From: Hoeflea_A sp039025395
GTDB taxonomy: Bacteria; Pseudomonadota; Alphaproteobacteria; Rhizobiales; Rhizobiaceae
Length of the DNA: 64,000 nt
Assembly: GCA_039025395.1 (NCBI GenBank)
Contig: JBCCOK010000029.1
Span: forward strand, 4,034-68,033
Direction: 5' to 3'
Shown: piece after piece, positions 18,637 to 27,313 of the stretch
Position numbering within the stretch: the stretch's first letter is position 1
Layout: every line of letters begins with the position of its first letter
Position numbers and translations under genes: made by a program
The notes under the pieces: generated by a model
Database searches by the model: none
Seen by the model: the letters and a program-made list of their open reading frames with translations, nothing else
Told to the model about the DNA's origin: nothing

Positions 18637-19692
18637 ATGTCAAAGAAAACTCGTTCACGTGGAATAGATCGCCGTACCTTTCTGACAAGGTCGGCCGCCG
18701 GACTGGCGGCGTTCTCGGCAGGGACGCAGCTGATGATTCCCAACGACGCGCACGCCAATGCCAAAGTGGTCATCAAGTTTGATTGGCTGATGTCAAACGG
18801 CCAGATCGGCGACATTGTCGCAGCGGAAAACGGCTACTTCTCCGAAGCTGGCCTGGACGTTGAGTTCAGCCCGGGCGGACCAAACTCTGCCACCGTTCCA
18901 CCGGTCGTCTCGGGCGCCGCTGCCCTTGGGCAGTTTTCGGAGACGCCACAGCTGTTCAACGCACGGGCGAGCGGGGTCCCCGTCAAGATACTTGCATGCG
19001 GCTATCGCACCGGACCGTACGCCTTCACATCGAAACCCGATAAGCCGCTGCAATCCGTCGAAGACCTTCGCGGCGTTAAGATCGGCATTCAGCCGACTGC
19101 ACGATTCCTGATCGACGCGATCGCCGCCAAGAACGGTATTCCGGTGGACGAGCTGGATGTTGTCAATGTCGGCTTCGACAAGGCGCCGCTGGTCCGCGGC
19201 GAAGTCGACGCTATTGGCGGCTGGATTACCAATACGCAGGCTCTGAGCGTCGTCGGTGACGACCGTATCGATCTGCTTGTCAGCGATCTTGGCCTCCCTT
19301 CCTATGCGGACGTCTATTTCGCCACGGACGATGCGATTGAAAACAATGCCGAAACACTGGCCAAATATGTGGGGGCGGCGGCCAAGGGATGGGGCTGGAC
19401 GCATGCCAATCCGCAAGAGGCCGTCAAAAAGGCGGTGGCCGCATACCCGAACATGGATCTCGACTGGGAATTGAAGACCATCGATCTTGTACTCAAGATG
19501 AGCTTTGACAACGACACGGCCAGGGACGGCTGGGGCACATTTGATCCTGCGTCGCTCGAAGAGCAGATTGCGCTTTATGACCAGATCAATCAGTATCCGG
19601 ACGGGAGGCCGAAACTGGAAGACGTCTATACGTTGGAAATACTGGAGATGACGGCGTCCGAGCGACCCAAACTGAATGCACCTGGCACCTGA
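18637..19692 (+). CDS. ABC importer substrate-binding protein, NMT1/SsuA/TauA-like, Tat-exported
   Basis: The 351-aa protein begins with a twin-arginine signal (DRRTFLTRSAAGLAAFSAG, about residues 9-27) and an AHA cleavage site near residue 34. The mature part shows the SsuA/ThiY/NMT1 fold: residues around VAAENGYFSEAGLDVEF, a proline-rich binding segment, then the hinge phrase EDLRGVKIGI. Such proteins capture sulfonates, pyrimidine precursors, nitrate or aromatic acids and hand them to a two-gene permease/ATPase. The next gene's ATG lies 7 bases past this stop, so the three importer genes form one operon with the GntR and VOC genes upstream. Ligand unknown. Confidence 0.9.
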   Translation: MSKKTRSRGIDRRTFLTRSAAGLAAFSAGTQLMIPNDAHANAKVVIKFDWLMSNGQIGDIVAAENGYFSEAGLDVEFSPGGPNSATVPPVVSGAAALGQFSETPQLFNARASGVPVKILACGYRTGPYAFTSKPDKPLQSVEDLRGVKIGIQPTARFLIDAIAAKNGIPVDELDVVNVGFDKAPLVRGEVDAIGGWITNTQALSVVGDDRIDLLVSDLGLPSYADVYFATDDAIENNAETLAKYVGAAAKGWGWTHANPQEAVKKAVAAYPNMDLDWELKTIDLVLKMSFDNDTARDGWGTFDPASLEEQIALYDQINQYPDGRPKLEDVYTLEILEMTASERPKLNAPGT

Positions 19693-19699
19693 GGCAGGT

Positions 19700-20473
19700 A
19701 TGGAGAATGCGGTAGCCACAAAAGGCCTTGATGTTGGCTACCGCAATAAAGATGCCACGGTTACGGTGCTGTCCGGCCTTGACCTGACGATCGGGGTTGG
19801 CGAATTGCTCACCATTCTGGGTCCGTCCGGATGCGGGAAATCAACACTGCTCCGCGTAGTTGCGGACCTTCTGGATCCGATTGCAGGCGATATTCGTGTC
19901 CTCGGCTCGACCCCGCGCGTTGCGCGCCGGAAGCGGCAGATCGGTTTCGTGTTTCAGGATTCAACGCTTCTGCCGTGGCGCACCGTGCGCGACAACATTG
20001 AACTTCCCGGTGCGGTTGGCGGCGCCAACAGGCACCGTATTCCACCTGACCGCACCGAAGAATTGATGTCGATGCTGGGTCTGGAAGGCCTCGGCCAGCG
20101 CTTGCCGCATCAGCTATCCGGTGGCCAACGCCAGCGTGTCGCCATCGCCAGGGCTTTGATTGAAGAACCGCGGCTGCTCCTGATGGACGAGCCGTTTGGC
20201 GCGCTTGATGAAATTACCCGGGATAGGCTCAACAATGAGCTGCTTGCGATCTGGCGTCGTACAGGCACGACCATCTTATTCGTTACCCATTCGGTTCAGG
20301 AAGCGGTCTATCTCGGCCAGCGCGTCATGGTGATGGCGGCCAATCCCGGGCGTGTCGTCAAGTTAGAGGATCTGACACACGCCAAATCGTCAGACAATGC
20401 ATGCTCACGCGAAGACCCTGAAATCGTGGCCGCCATGGCCGACATGCGCACCGCTTTGGAGACGGCATCGTGA
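19700..20473 (+). CDS. ABC transporter ATP-binding protein (NrtD/SsuB/TauB family)
   Basis: About 257 aa with Walker A (GPSGCGKST), a Q-loop (GFVFQDSTLLPW), the ABC signature (LSGGQRQRVAIARAL), Walker B (LLLMDEPFGALDE) and the switch His (FVTHSVQEAV). The sequence around the Q-loop is typical of nitrate/taurine/sulfonate importers. I chose ATG 19700, with GAGG overlapping the preceding stop, rather than the upstream in-frame ATG 19676 that would lie inside the binding-protein gene. It overlaps the permease by 4 bases, so translation is probably coupled. Confidence 0.92.
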   Translation: MENAVATKGLDVGYRNKDATVTVLSGLDLTIGVGELLTILGPSGCGKSTLLRVVADLLDPIAGDIRVLGSTPRVARRKRQIGFVFQDSTLLPWRTVRDNIELPGAVGGANRHRIPPDRTEELMSMLGLEGLGQRLPHQLSGGQRQRVAIARALIEEPRLLLMDEPFGALDEITRDRLNNELLAIWRRTGTTILFVTHSVQEAVYLGQRVMVMAANPGRVVKLEDLTHAKSSDNACSREDPEIVAAMADMRTALETAS

Positions 20474-21228
20474 CGGAGCGCTCCCTTTCCCGAAATGCGG
20501 CCGTGGGACTTCCGGTTCTGGGTGCCGCATCGATCATCCTCGCCTGGCAGTTTCTCGTACCCTGGGCGGGTATCCCGGCCTACATCGTTCCGACCCCGAC
20601 AACCATCGCGGGCGTGTTTCAAAACCAGTGGCCGCTGCTGCTGGACAATCTGTGGCCCACTGCAGTCGAAGCAATCGCCGGATTTCTGATCGGCAATGGC
20701 GTAGCCGTCGCGATGGCGATCATCTTCGTGTACAGCAGATTCATTCAGGCCGCCTATTTTCCTGTCGTCCTGTTCTTCAACACCATTCCGATTCTTGCCC
20801 TCGCACCGATCATTATTCTGATCTTCGGTCTTGGCATGACCCCCAAAATCATTATCGCCGCCGTGATCTGCTTCTTTCCAACGCTGGTCAACATGATCAG
20901 GGGCCTGGATTCGGCAACCCGCAATGAGCGTGAATTGCTGCGAATTCTCTCGGCCACGCCATGGGAAGCATTCTGGCGGCTCCGCCTGCCGCGGTCCTTG
21001 CCAATGCTCTTTTCATCGCTGCGCATTGCCTCGACCACGTCGGTGATCGGCGCGATCGTCGGTGAATGGATTGGCTCTGACAAGGGCCTCGGCGCATTGA
21101 TAATACAAGCCACGTTCAACTATCGCGCCGGACAGCTCTACGCCGCCATCGTGCTTTCGTCATCAATGGCGATCTGCCTCTTTCTGATCGTCGTATTGGT
21201 TGAGCGAAGAGTGCTCAAGTATCACTGA
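20470..21228 (+). CDS. ABC transporter permease (SsuC/TauC family)
   Basis: A 252-aa membrane protein with about six hydrophobic segments and the EAA cytoplasmic loop seen as ATPWEAFWRLRLPRSLPMLF, which docks onto the ATPase. The phrase NTIPILALAPIIILIFG is typical of the SsuC/NrtB/ThiX permeases. It starts GTG 20470 inside the end of the ATPase gene (4-base overlap) and completes a three-component importer. It converges on the P-type ATPase with 38 bases between stops. Confidence 0.92.
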   Translation: MTERSLSRNAAVGLPVLGAASIILAWQFLVPWAGIPAYIVPTPTTIAGVFQNQWPLLLDNLWPTAVEAIAGFLIGNGVAVAMAIIFVYSRFIQAAYFPVVLFFNTIPILALAPIIILIFGLGMTPKIIIAAVICFFPTLVNMIRGLDSATRNERELLRILSATPWEAFWRLRLPRSLPMLFSSLRIASTTSVIGAIVGEWIGSDKGLGALIIQATFNYRAGQLYAAIVLSSSMAICLFLIVVLVERRVLKYH

Positions 21229-21266
21229 CATCCCTGGCGAAACGGCTCGCGCCCGCCATTGCCGCG

Positions 21267-23948
21267 TCACCATGTCAGCCAGCGCAACACAAACGGATTA
21301 CGACGCCGTACAAAGACACGGCGCAGCTCATCGCCGAGAAGGATGGCGATCGCGAAGGGCACTGACAACATCAGGTGCCATGCCTCAAGCGGCGCCGTAC
21401 CGAAGAATGTGTTGAACGCGGGAAAGTAGCTGATGCAGGCCAGAAGCAACAGTTCGAATGCGATACCGACCAGAACCAGCCGGTTGGTAAGAATGCCCAC
21501 CGTGAAAAGGCTCTGGGTGCGCGTCCGGCAGATAATCACATCCGCCACTTGGCAGATAATGATCGATGCGAAGAAACCGGTAATGGCCGTCCGGTAAAGC
21601 GGGTCGTCATGTGCGAGATCCTGCCCCCATTCCCAGCCGCCGGAATAAAGGATGACAAAATAGGTGAAAAAACCGGCCGCGGCCTGCAGCATGCCGACGA
21701 CACCGTAGCTCATCAGGAGAAGGTTGCGGCTGAGCAAACGCTCTCCGCGCGCCCGCGGCTTGCGTTTCATCACATCTGTTTCGGGCCTTTCAGCCCCCAG
21801 CCCGAGCGCCGGCACAATATCGGTGCCGAGGTCGATCGCCAGGATCAGGATCACCGTCAGCGGCAACGGAATATCGAGCAGCACGAAGGCGACGAAAGGC
21901 AGAATCTCCGGAATGTTCGAAGTCAGGATGTAGGCAATGAACTTCTTGATATTGTCGAAGATCGTCCGCCCTTCTTCCACCGCCGCGACGATCGTCGCGA
22001 AATTGTCGTCCATCAGCACCATGTTGCTGGCCTCCTTGGCCACGTCGGTGCCCATGATGCCCATCGCCACGCCCATGTCGGCATTCTTCAAAGCCGGCGC
22101 ATCGTTCACCCCGTCACCGGTGACCGTTACGATGTGCCCGATGGCTTGCAGTGCCTGTACGACCTGCATTTTTTGTGCCGGCGCAATGCGCGCAAAGATG
22201 ATTTCCGGCTCGTCGCGCAAGAGAGCTTGCAGTTGCGTATCGTCCATCGTTGCAAGCTCGTTGCCCTGAACGACACGGCCCTTCTCACTCATCAGCCCGA
22301 TCTGCATGGCGATCGTCTTCGCCGTGAGACCGAAGTCGCCGGTCAGCATGATGACACGGATCCCTGCAGAGTGGCAGCGCGCAAGCGCATCCGGCACCTC
22401 GGGACGGGGAGGATCGATCATTCCGGTGAGGCCCAGAAAGACATAACCCTCTTCCGGAACCTCATCGAAGCGGCAGGGCCGCGCTGCAAAGGCGAGGCCG
22501 CGTTCTCCGCGGCCGGCCAGCTGGCGGTATGTATGTATGACCTCGGCGCGGCGCTCGTCAGTCAGGGTCACGTCCTCGCCATCCAGCGCAATCCGGCTGC
22601 ACATAGCCAGCACCACTTCCGGCGCGCCTTTCAGATAGGCCTGGGGACCCTCGCCCGCATCGGTCACGGTTATCATCCGCTTTGTCACCGAGTTGAAAGG
22701 CTGTTCGGCGATTTCCTCCACTTTGCGCAGCGCGTCCACATCGGCGTGTTCGCGGGCAAAGAGCAGCAGCGCACCCTCGGTTGCATCGCCGGTAAATCCG
22801 TCGTCAGTAAGATAGGCGTTGTTGCAAACACACATCACGCTGAGGAGCCGGTTGAATGCCGGCGCCTCGCCAATCAAATGGTCGGCGGCAGGGAACGCCT
22901 TGCCGGCAATGGCGACGGTGTTCACGCCCAGCCGGTTCTGCGTCAGCGTGCCGGTCTTGTCGGTACAGATGACGGTCGTCGATCCCAGCGTTTCGACGCT
23001 TTCGAGGTTCTTGATCAACGCATTCTTTTGCGCCATGCGGCGGCTCGCCATGGTCAGGCTGAGCGTCACGGTGGGCAGCAGCCCCTCCGGAACATTGGCG
23101 ACAATAATGCCGATCGCAAAGATCAGGCTGCTGATCGGACTGTTGCCGATAGCCACGGAGACTGCAAAGAAACTGACGCCGAGAAAAATGGCAATGAAAC
23201 TGATGACCTTGATGAAATATCGCAATTCCCGGTGAATCGGCGATTCTGTGGCTTCCGTTGCCTTGGTCAGTTCCACGATGTTGCCGATCTGGGTGTTCAT
23301 GCCGGTCTCGACCAGCAACACCTTGCCCTCGCCGTTCTGGACAAGGCTGCCCGAAAAAACCATGTTCGGGCTTTCAAGAACCGCCTCCGCCGATTTGCTC
23401 TCATCGCGCGTCTGAGGCTCGCTCTCGCCAGTAAGGCTGGAATTGTCGACCTTCAGTTCCTTGGCCTCTATCAGACGGCCGTCGGCGGGCACCCGATCGC
23501 CCTCGTTGAGCACGATGACGTCGCCGGGCACCAGATCGGCAGCGGCGACCTCTTGCGGGCGTCCGTCGCGTATGGCGGTGATCATCGAGGGCAGCATGCT
23601 TTTGAAGCTGTCCATGATGCGTTCGCTCTGGTGCTCCTGGAAATAGGTGAAGGCCGCATTGAGGAACACGACCGCAATCAGTGCGATGGCGATGTGCAGA
23701 TTGCCCTGCCCGGGATCCATTTGCTCGGCGGTCATTGCCAGTGCGCCACCGGCAATCAGCAGGATGGCAAAGAAATTCTTGAACTGCATCAGGAACTTGA
23801 CGAGTTCCGGCGTGTCTTTCGTGACTTTCAGTTCATTGCTGCCGTGGCGCTCAAGCCGCAGCCTTGCCTCATGATGCGTCAACCCGCCATGCGAGCTCTT
23901 CAACGCGTCGAGCGCACTTGTCAGCGACATGCTGTGCCAGTTTGCCAT
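21267..23948 (-). CDS. P-type cation-transporting ATPase, P2 group (IIC-like)
   Basis: An approximately 893-aa pump with an N-terminal cation-ATPase domain, actuator loop motif LTGES, the helix-4 motif VPEGLLPT, the phosphorylated Asp in CTDKTGTLTQN, KGAPE in the nucleotide domain, TGDGVNDAPAL at the hinge, and a C-terminal six-helix domain. The wording IVANVPEGLLPTVT and NLESVETLGSTT is closer to Na+/K+-type (IIC) ATPases than to classical bacterial Ca2+ or Mg2+ pumps, but ion choice cannot be settled here. I placed the start at ATG 23948, preceded by GGGGGACGG, because the 21 residues upstream (to 24011) look non-conserved. It stands alone with no regulator gene adjacent. Confidence 0.9.
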   Translation of the reverse strand: MANWHSMSLTSALDALKSSHGGLTHHEARLRLERHGSNELKVTKDTPELVKFLMQFKNFFAILLIAGGALAMTAEQMDPGQGNLHIAIALIAVVFLNAAFTYFQEHQSERIMDSFKSMLPSMITAIRDGRPQEVAAADLVPGDVIVLNEGDRVPADGRLIEAKELKVDNSSLTGESEPQTRDESKSAEAVLESPNMVFSGSLVQNGEGKVLLVETGMNTQIGNIVELTKATEATESPIHRELRYFIKVISFIAIFLGVSFFAVSVAIGNSPISSLIFAIGIIVANVPEGLLPTVTLSLTMASRRMAQKNALIKNLESVETLGSTTVICTDKTGTLTQNRLGVNTVAIAGKAFPAADHLIGEAPAFNRLLSVMCVCNNAYLTDDGFTGDATEGALLLFAREHADVDALRKVEEIAEQPFNSVTKRMITVTDAGEGPQAYLKGAPEVVLAMCSRIALDGEDVTLTDERRAEVIHTYRQLAGRGERGLAFAARPCRFDEVPEEGYVFLGLTGMIDPPRPEVPDALARCHSAGIRVIMLTGDFGLTAKTIAMQIGLMSEKGRVVQGNELATMDDTQLQALLRDEPEIIFARIAPAQKMQVVQALQAIGHIVTVTGDGVNDAPALKNADMGVAMGIMGTDVAKEASNMVLMDDNFATIVAAVEEGRTIFDNIKKFIAYILTSNIPEILPFVAFVLLDIPLPLTVILILAIDLGTDIVPALGLGAERPETDVMKRKPRARGERLLSRNLLLMSYGVVGMLQAAAGFFTYFVILYSGGWEWGQDLAHDDPLYRTAITGFFASIIICQVADVIICRTRTQSLFTVGILTNRLVLVGIAFELLLLACISYFPAFNTFFGTAPLEAWHLMLSVPFAIAILLGDELRRVFVRRRNPFVLRWLTW

Positions 23949-24158
23949 CCGTCCCCCGCGCCAAACACTGCACAATGGCAGCATACCACAATAACGCGAC
24001 CGGCGAATCATAGATAATCGGAAAGATGGCAGTAAACGTCTTTTCGGACACTGACCGTGGCGTTGGACGCGGATTGGCCGACTGCGACCGATGTCTCAAC
24101 AGCAAATGTTGGCGATCCTGTCGCACCTTTGAAGCGACGGCGCATCGGACGGGCTGCG

Positions 24159-25016
24159 TCAAAGCGGAATGCGTATGCCGTCGGTTCCGATATGAACCTC
24201 GCCGCTATAATGCGCGCTCACCGCTTCAAGCCAGTGGTCACGCGTGAAATCCGGGTCGTCTGACGGAATGAGGTGGTGGAGCGCAAGCGCCTTGGCATTT
24301 GCGGATGCCGCGACCCGGGCCGCTTCATGGGCAAATGTATGCGAGCGCAGCCAGTGCTTCATCAGCCGGCCGTCGCCATTGCCGATCCGTTGCAACAGTG
24401 GGCCGAGTGCCGGTTCGAGCATCGCCTCGTGGATCAGCAGGTCCGCATCCTTCGCAAACGCGGCAAGCTCCGGCAGGTAGGCGGTATCGCCGGAAAACAC
24501 CACGTGCCGGCCGGCGGTTCGCAACCGCAGCGCAAAGGTATCGACAAGCGGCGGATGCTCGTTGCGCAAAGCAGAAATGGAGAGATCGCCCTTATCCAGA
24601 AATCGGCCCTCCTCAATGACGTTGATCGACACCAGAGCCGCTAAATCCGGCCGTCCCTCGTCTTCGATGCGGATGGAGATATCCGCCTCCATCGATTGCA
24701 GGAACGAAGTCCAGTAATCCGCAAGGCCCGGCGGGCCCCAGACCTCGACACCGGACTTCAGCCCCGCCGTCCAAGCGGTGTGCAGCAGCGGTCCCAGTTC
24801 GAGGTAGTGGTCGGAGTGCAGATGGGTGATACAAATCAGCGAAAGATCTTTCAGCCGGATCCCCTGATCGACCAGCCCCCGCGTTACTCCCAGACCGCAA
24901 TCCACCACAATCGCGTGGCCATCCATGCAGACGAGAGAGGAGGTCGGCATTGTCGAGCCCGTACGGATGGCCGGTCCGCCCTTGGTTCCGAGCAGAGCAA
25001 CGTAATCCTCTCCCAT
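24159..25016 (-). CDS. MBL-fold metallo-hydrolase (RNase Z/arylsulfatase-like)
   Basis: The 285-aa protein has the beta-lactamase-fold metal motif THLHSDH (H65, H67, D69, H70) plus later His/Asp ligands (FSGDTAY near 164 and ALHHLIP near 255), so two Zn or similar ions are expected. It resembles the group that includes ribonuclease Z and alkylsulfatase-like hydrolases, and substrate cannot be assigned. ATG 25016 sits 5 bases past the stop of the upstream aminotransferase gene, so translation is probably coupled and the protein may act in the same pathway. Confidence 0.86.
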   Translation of the reverse strand: MGEDYVALLGTKGGPAIRTGSTMPTSSLVCMDGHAIVVDCGLGVTRGLVDQGIRLKDLSLICITHLHSDHYLELGPLLHTAWTAGLKSGVEVWGPPGLADYWTSFLQSMEADISIRIEDEGRPDLAALVSINVIEEGRFLDKGDLSISALRNEHPPLVDTFALRLRTAGRHVVFSGDTAYLPELAAFAKDADLLIHEAMLEPALGPLLQRIGNGDGRLMKHWLRSHTFAHEAARVAASANAKALALHHLIPSDDPDFTRDHWLEAVSAHYSGEVHIGTDGIRIPL

Positions 25017-25021
25017 TGTAT

Positions 25022-26398
25022 TCAAGAAGCGCTTTCCAGAGCGCAAAAGCCTGCGTCGAGGGCGTCGAGGATTGTTTCAACATCCGCTTCCGTCAGGATG
25101 AGCGGTGGCGACATGATCACATTGGCACCCGACACACGCACCATGACGCCGTTCTCGTAAGCGAGTTGCTGGAGCTTGACAGGTACGGCCTTGTCGACCG
25201 GCGTCTTGGCCGTTCGGTCGCTGACCAGTTCCATCGCCGTCATCAGGCCGTGCCCGCCTCGGACGTCGCCGATCAGCGCATGTTTTTCCTTGAGCTCAAG
25301 ACAACCCTCGTAAAGCTGCGCGCCACGCTTGGCCGCATTGTCCTTGACATTCAGCCGCTTCATTTCAGCAAGGCACGCAACAGCCGCAGCCGCACCGACC
25401 GGATGACCGGAATAGGTGTAGCCGTGGCCGATCGAACCGGCGCCGCTTGTATCGGTTTCGAACGCATCGACGACCTTCTCGCTGATCATCACCGCACCGA
25501 ACGGAAAGTAGCCGTTGGTAACCGCCTTTGCAGTGCAGGCTATGTCCGGCTTGACGCCCCAGTGTCTTGAACCGGTCCATGACCCGACCCGCCCGAAGGC
25601 CGTGATCACCTCGTCGGCAATCAGCAAAATACCGTGTCGGTCGCAGATATCGCGCACCATCGGCATGAAGCTTTCGTGCGGTGGTATCACGCCACCGGCA
25701 CCCAGGATCGGCTCCATGATAAAAGCCGCAATCGTCGTAGGGCCCTGGAACGCGATTTCGTCCTCAAGGGCCGCAGCGCAAAGCCCGGCAAGCTTGGCTG
25801 GATCAGTTTCGTTGAACGGATTGCGATAGGTATAGGGCGCCGGAATATGAAAACAGCCGGGCAGGAGCGGCTCATATTGCGTCCGGAAATTGGCGTTGCC
25901 ATTGACGCTCGCGCCGCCGAAATGGGTTCCGTGATAGCCCTTTTTCAGGCTGAGAAACTTGCTCCGGCCCGCTTCACCGCGCACCTTGTGGTACTGCCTG
26001 GCAAGGCGCAGGCTGGTCTCGACGCTGTCGCTGCCGCCGGACGTGTAGAACGCGCGAACCAGACCGTCAGGGGCAAAGAAGTCCGCCAACTCGTAGGACA
26101 GCTCGATAGCGGCATCGTTCGACGTTCCGCGGAACGTCGAGTAATAAGGCAGCACGTCAAGCTGCCTCGCAATCGCCTGTTTGACGGGCTCGCAGGAAAA
26201 ACCCAGATTGACGTTCCACAGACCGCCAACAGCATCGACAACGCGGTGCCCGTCGACATCCGTAATGTGGACCCCCTCACCCTTTGTGACGATGGTCGGC
26301 GGATTTGCCAGACTGTCGGCGGGATGACCCATCGGATGCCACATGTGCCGGGCGTTGTTTTCCTTGAGAAAGTTGCTGTCCTTGGTGACAATGTTCAT
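25022..26398 (-). CDS. Class III PLP-dependent aminotransferase
   Basis: A 458-aa fold-type I enzyme of the omega-amino acid/GABA aminotransferase class. Landmarks are the phosphate-binding TSGGSDSVETSL (about residues 119-130), D262 in IADEVITAFGR, which contacts the PLP ring nitrogen, and the Schiff-base lysine K291 in CTAKAVTNGYFPFG. Members move amino groups from beta-, omega- or aromatic amines to pyruvate or 2-oxoglutarate, giving an aldehyde or keto acid. The start is ATG 26398; a longer open frame continues upstream to 26788 but lies inside the IclR gene and is not real. Its stop is 5 bases from the MBL gene, and an IclR gene ends 1 base upstream, so the three form one operon. Confidence 0.93.
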   Translation of the reverse strand: MNIVTKDSNFLKENNARHMWHPMGHPADSLANPPTIVTKGEGVHITDVDGHRVVDAVGGLWNVNLGFSCEPVKQAIARQLDVLPYYSTFRGTSNDAAIELSYELADFFAPDGLVRAFYTSGGSDSVETSLRLARQYHKVRGEAGRSKFLSLKKGYHGTHFGGASVNGNANFRTQYEPLLPGCFHIPAPYTYRNPFNETDPAKLAGLCAAALEDEIAFQGPTTIAAFIMEPILGAGGVIPPHESFMPMVRDICDRHGILLIADEVITAFGRVGSWTGSRHWGVKPDIACTAKAVTNGYFPFGAVMISEKVVDAFETDTSGAGSIGHGYTYSGHPVGAAAAVACLAEMKRLNVKDNAAKRGAQLYEGCLELKEKHALIGDVRGGHGLMTAMELVSDRTAKTPVDKAVPVKLQQLAYENGVMVRVSGANVIMSPPLILTEADVETILDALDAGFCALESAS

Positions 26399-26399
26399 C

Positions 26400-27185
26400 C
26401 TAGCTGACCCTCGCCATGTGTTGCCTGAACTCCTGGGGCACCGCCCCGCCGAGCTGGTCCGAAACCGCGTCGCTAATTTGCCAAAGATGCCTTGCGACCT
26501 CGTTGATCTTCGTCTCGTCAATACGCGTCGCCGGAATGGCGACGGAAATCGCGCCGCTTGCCTTCGCACTGTTCTCGAAGAAAGGCGCCGACACCGAGCA
26601 GACTTCCCGCTCATAGGTCTGATTGGAGACCGCGTATCCCTTGCGCCTCGCTTCTTCCACCTTCGCAAGAAGAGCTTGCGGATCGGTCGGCGTGTATTCG
26701 GTGTAACTTTCAAGCTTCCGGGCCAACACCTTTTTGAGGATATCCGGTGGACCGAATGCAAGGGCCGACAGGCCAGAAGCCGTCGCATGCATGGGAAGCA
26801 TGTCGGCTTCGCTGAAATAAACGCGCGTTCCGCCGACCCTGCCGTCGTGAAAACACAGTGACGACATCCTCGAGCCCTGTATCAGCGACGCGTGAACCAG
26901 CTCTTCCACCTGGCATGCCAATTCCTTGACCCAGTGGGCGACGATCCGCCTTGCTGGGAAGGTACGCTCGCGCACTGCCGACAACCGCAGAATAGCGGCA
27001 CCGAGCCGATACTTTCGCGTTTCCGGATTCTGTTCGAGAAAGCCGTTTGCGGTCAGTTCCGTCAGATGCCTGTGGACAGTTGCCTTGTCCTGTCCGGACA
27101 GCTTTTTGAACTCCATCAATCCCAGTTCAGGCGCCGTCTCGGAAAAATAATTCAGCAAATTGAGCGCTTTGGTGATCGTACCCAT
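26400..27185 (-). CDS. IclR-family transcriptional regulator
   Basis: About 261 aa: an N-terminal winged helix (residues 1-70, KLSGQDKATVHRHLTELTANG) and a C-terminal IclR ligand domain with PMHATASGLSALAFG and later KGYAVSNQTYEREVCSVSAP. IclR proteins respond to small organic acids and control catabolic and transport genes. It is the first gene of the leftward operon with the aminotransferase and MBL hydrolase and is divergent from tctCBA; the 128-base intergenic region holds a palindrome. It is therefore likely to control both directions. ATG 27185 is preceded by a purine-rich stretch; ATG 27203 is possible. Confidence 0.9.
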   Translation of the reverse strand: MGTITKALNLLNYFSETAPELGLMEFKKLSGQDKATVHRHLTELTANGFLEQNPETRKYRLGAAILRLSAVRERTFPARRIVAHWVKELACQVEELVHASLIQGSRMSSLCFHDGRVGGTRVYFSEADMLPMHATASGLSALAFGPPDILKKVLARKLESYTEYTPTDPQALLAKVEEARRKGYAVSNQTYEREVCSVSAPFFENSAKASGAISVAIPATRIDETKINEVARHLWQISDAVSDQLGGAVPQEFRQHMARVS

Positions 27186-27277
27186 TCTTCTGATCTCTCG
27201 CATCCCGTGCGGTTTCGAGCCGTCGTACCTCCATGTTGACAGAGTTTGCCTTTTGCATCAAGATAAAATGCGACCAA

Positions 27278-27296
27278 TGGTTCAAATAATAAACCA
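27278..27296. promoter_or_regulatory. Candidate IclR operator between iclR-like and tctC
   Basis: An inverted repeat TGGTT-N9-AACCA, AT-rich in the middle, about 7 bases upstream of the tctC ribosome binding site. IclR-type sites are short A/T-centred palindromes beginning TGG and ending CCA, so size and base pattern fit. Binding by the adjacent IclR protein is inferred from position. Confidence 0.45.
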
Positions 27297-27313
27297 AATC
27301 CGTGGAGGACTTT

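Noticed and set aside
21375..24017. Very long open frame on the + strand opposite the P-type ATPase (880 codons)
   Set aside because: It is exactly antisense to a gene with a complete set of P-type ATPase motifs; its translation is His/Arg/Asp-rich with no recognisable fold, as expected for an antisense shadow in high-GC DNA.
26399..26788. Upstream extension of the aminotransferase frame
   Set aside because: It lies inside the IclR gene in another frame, and class III aminotransferase homology begins at ATG 26398.
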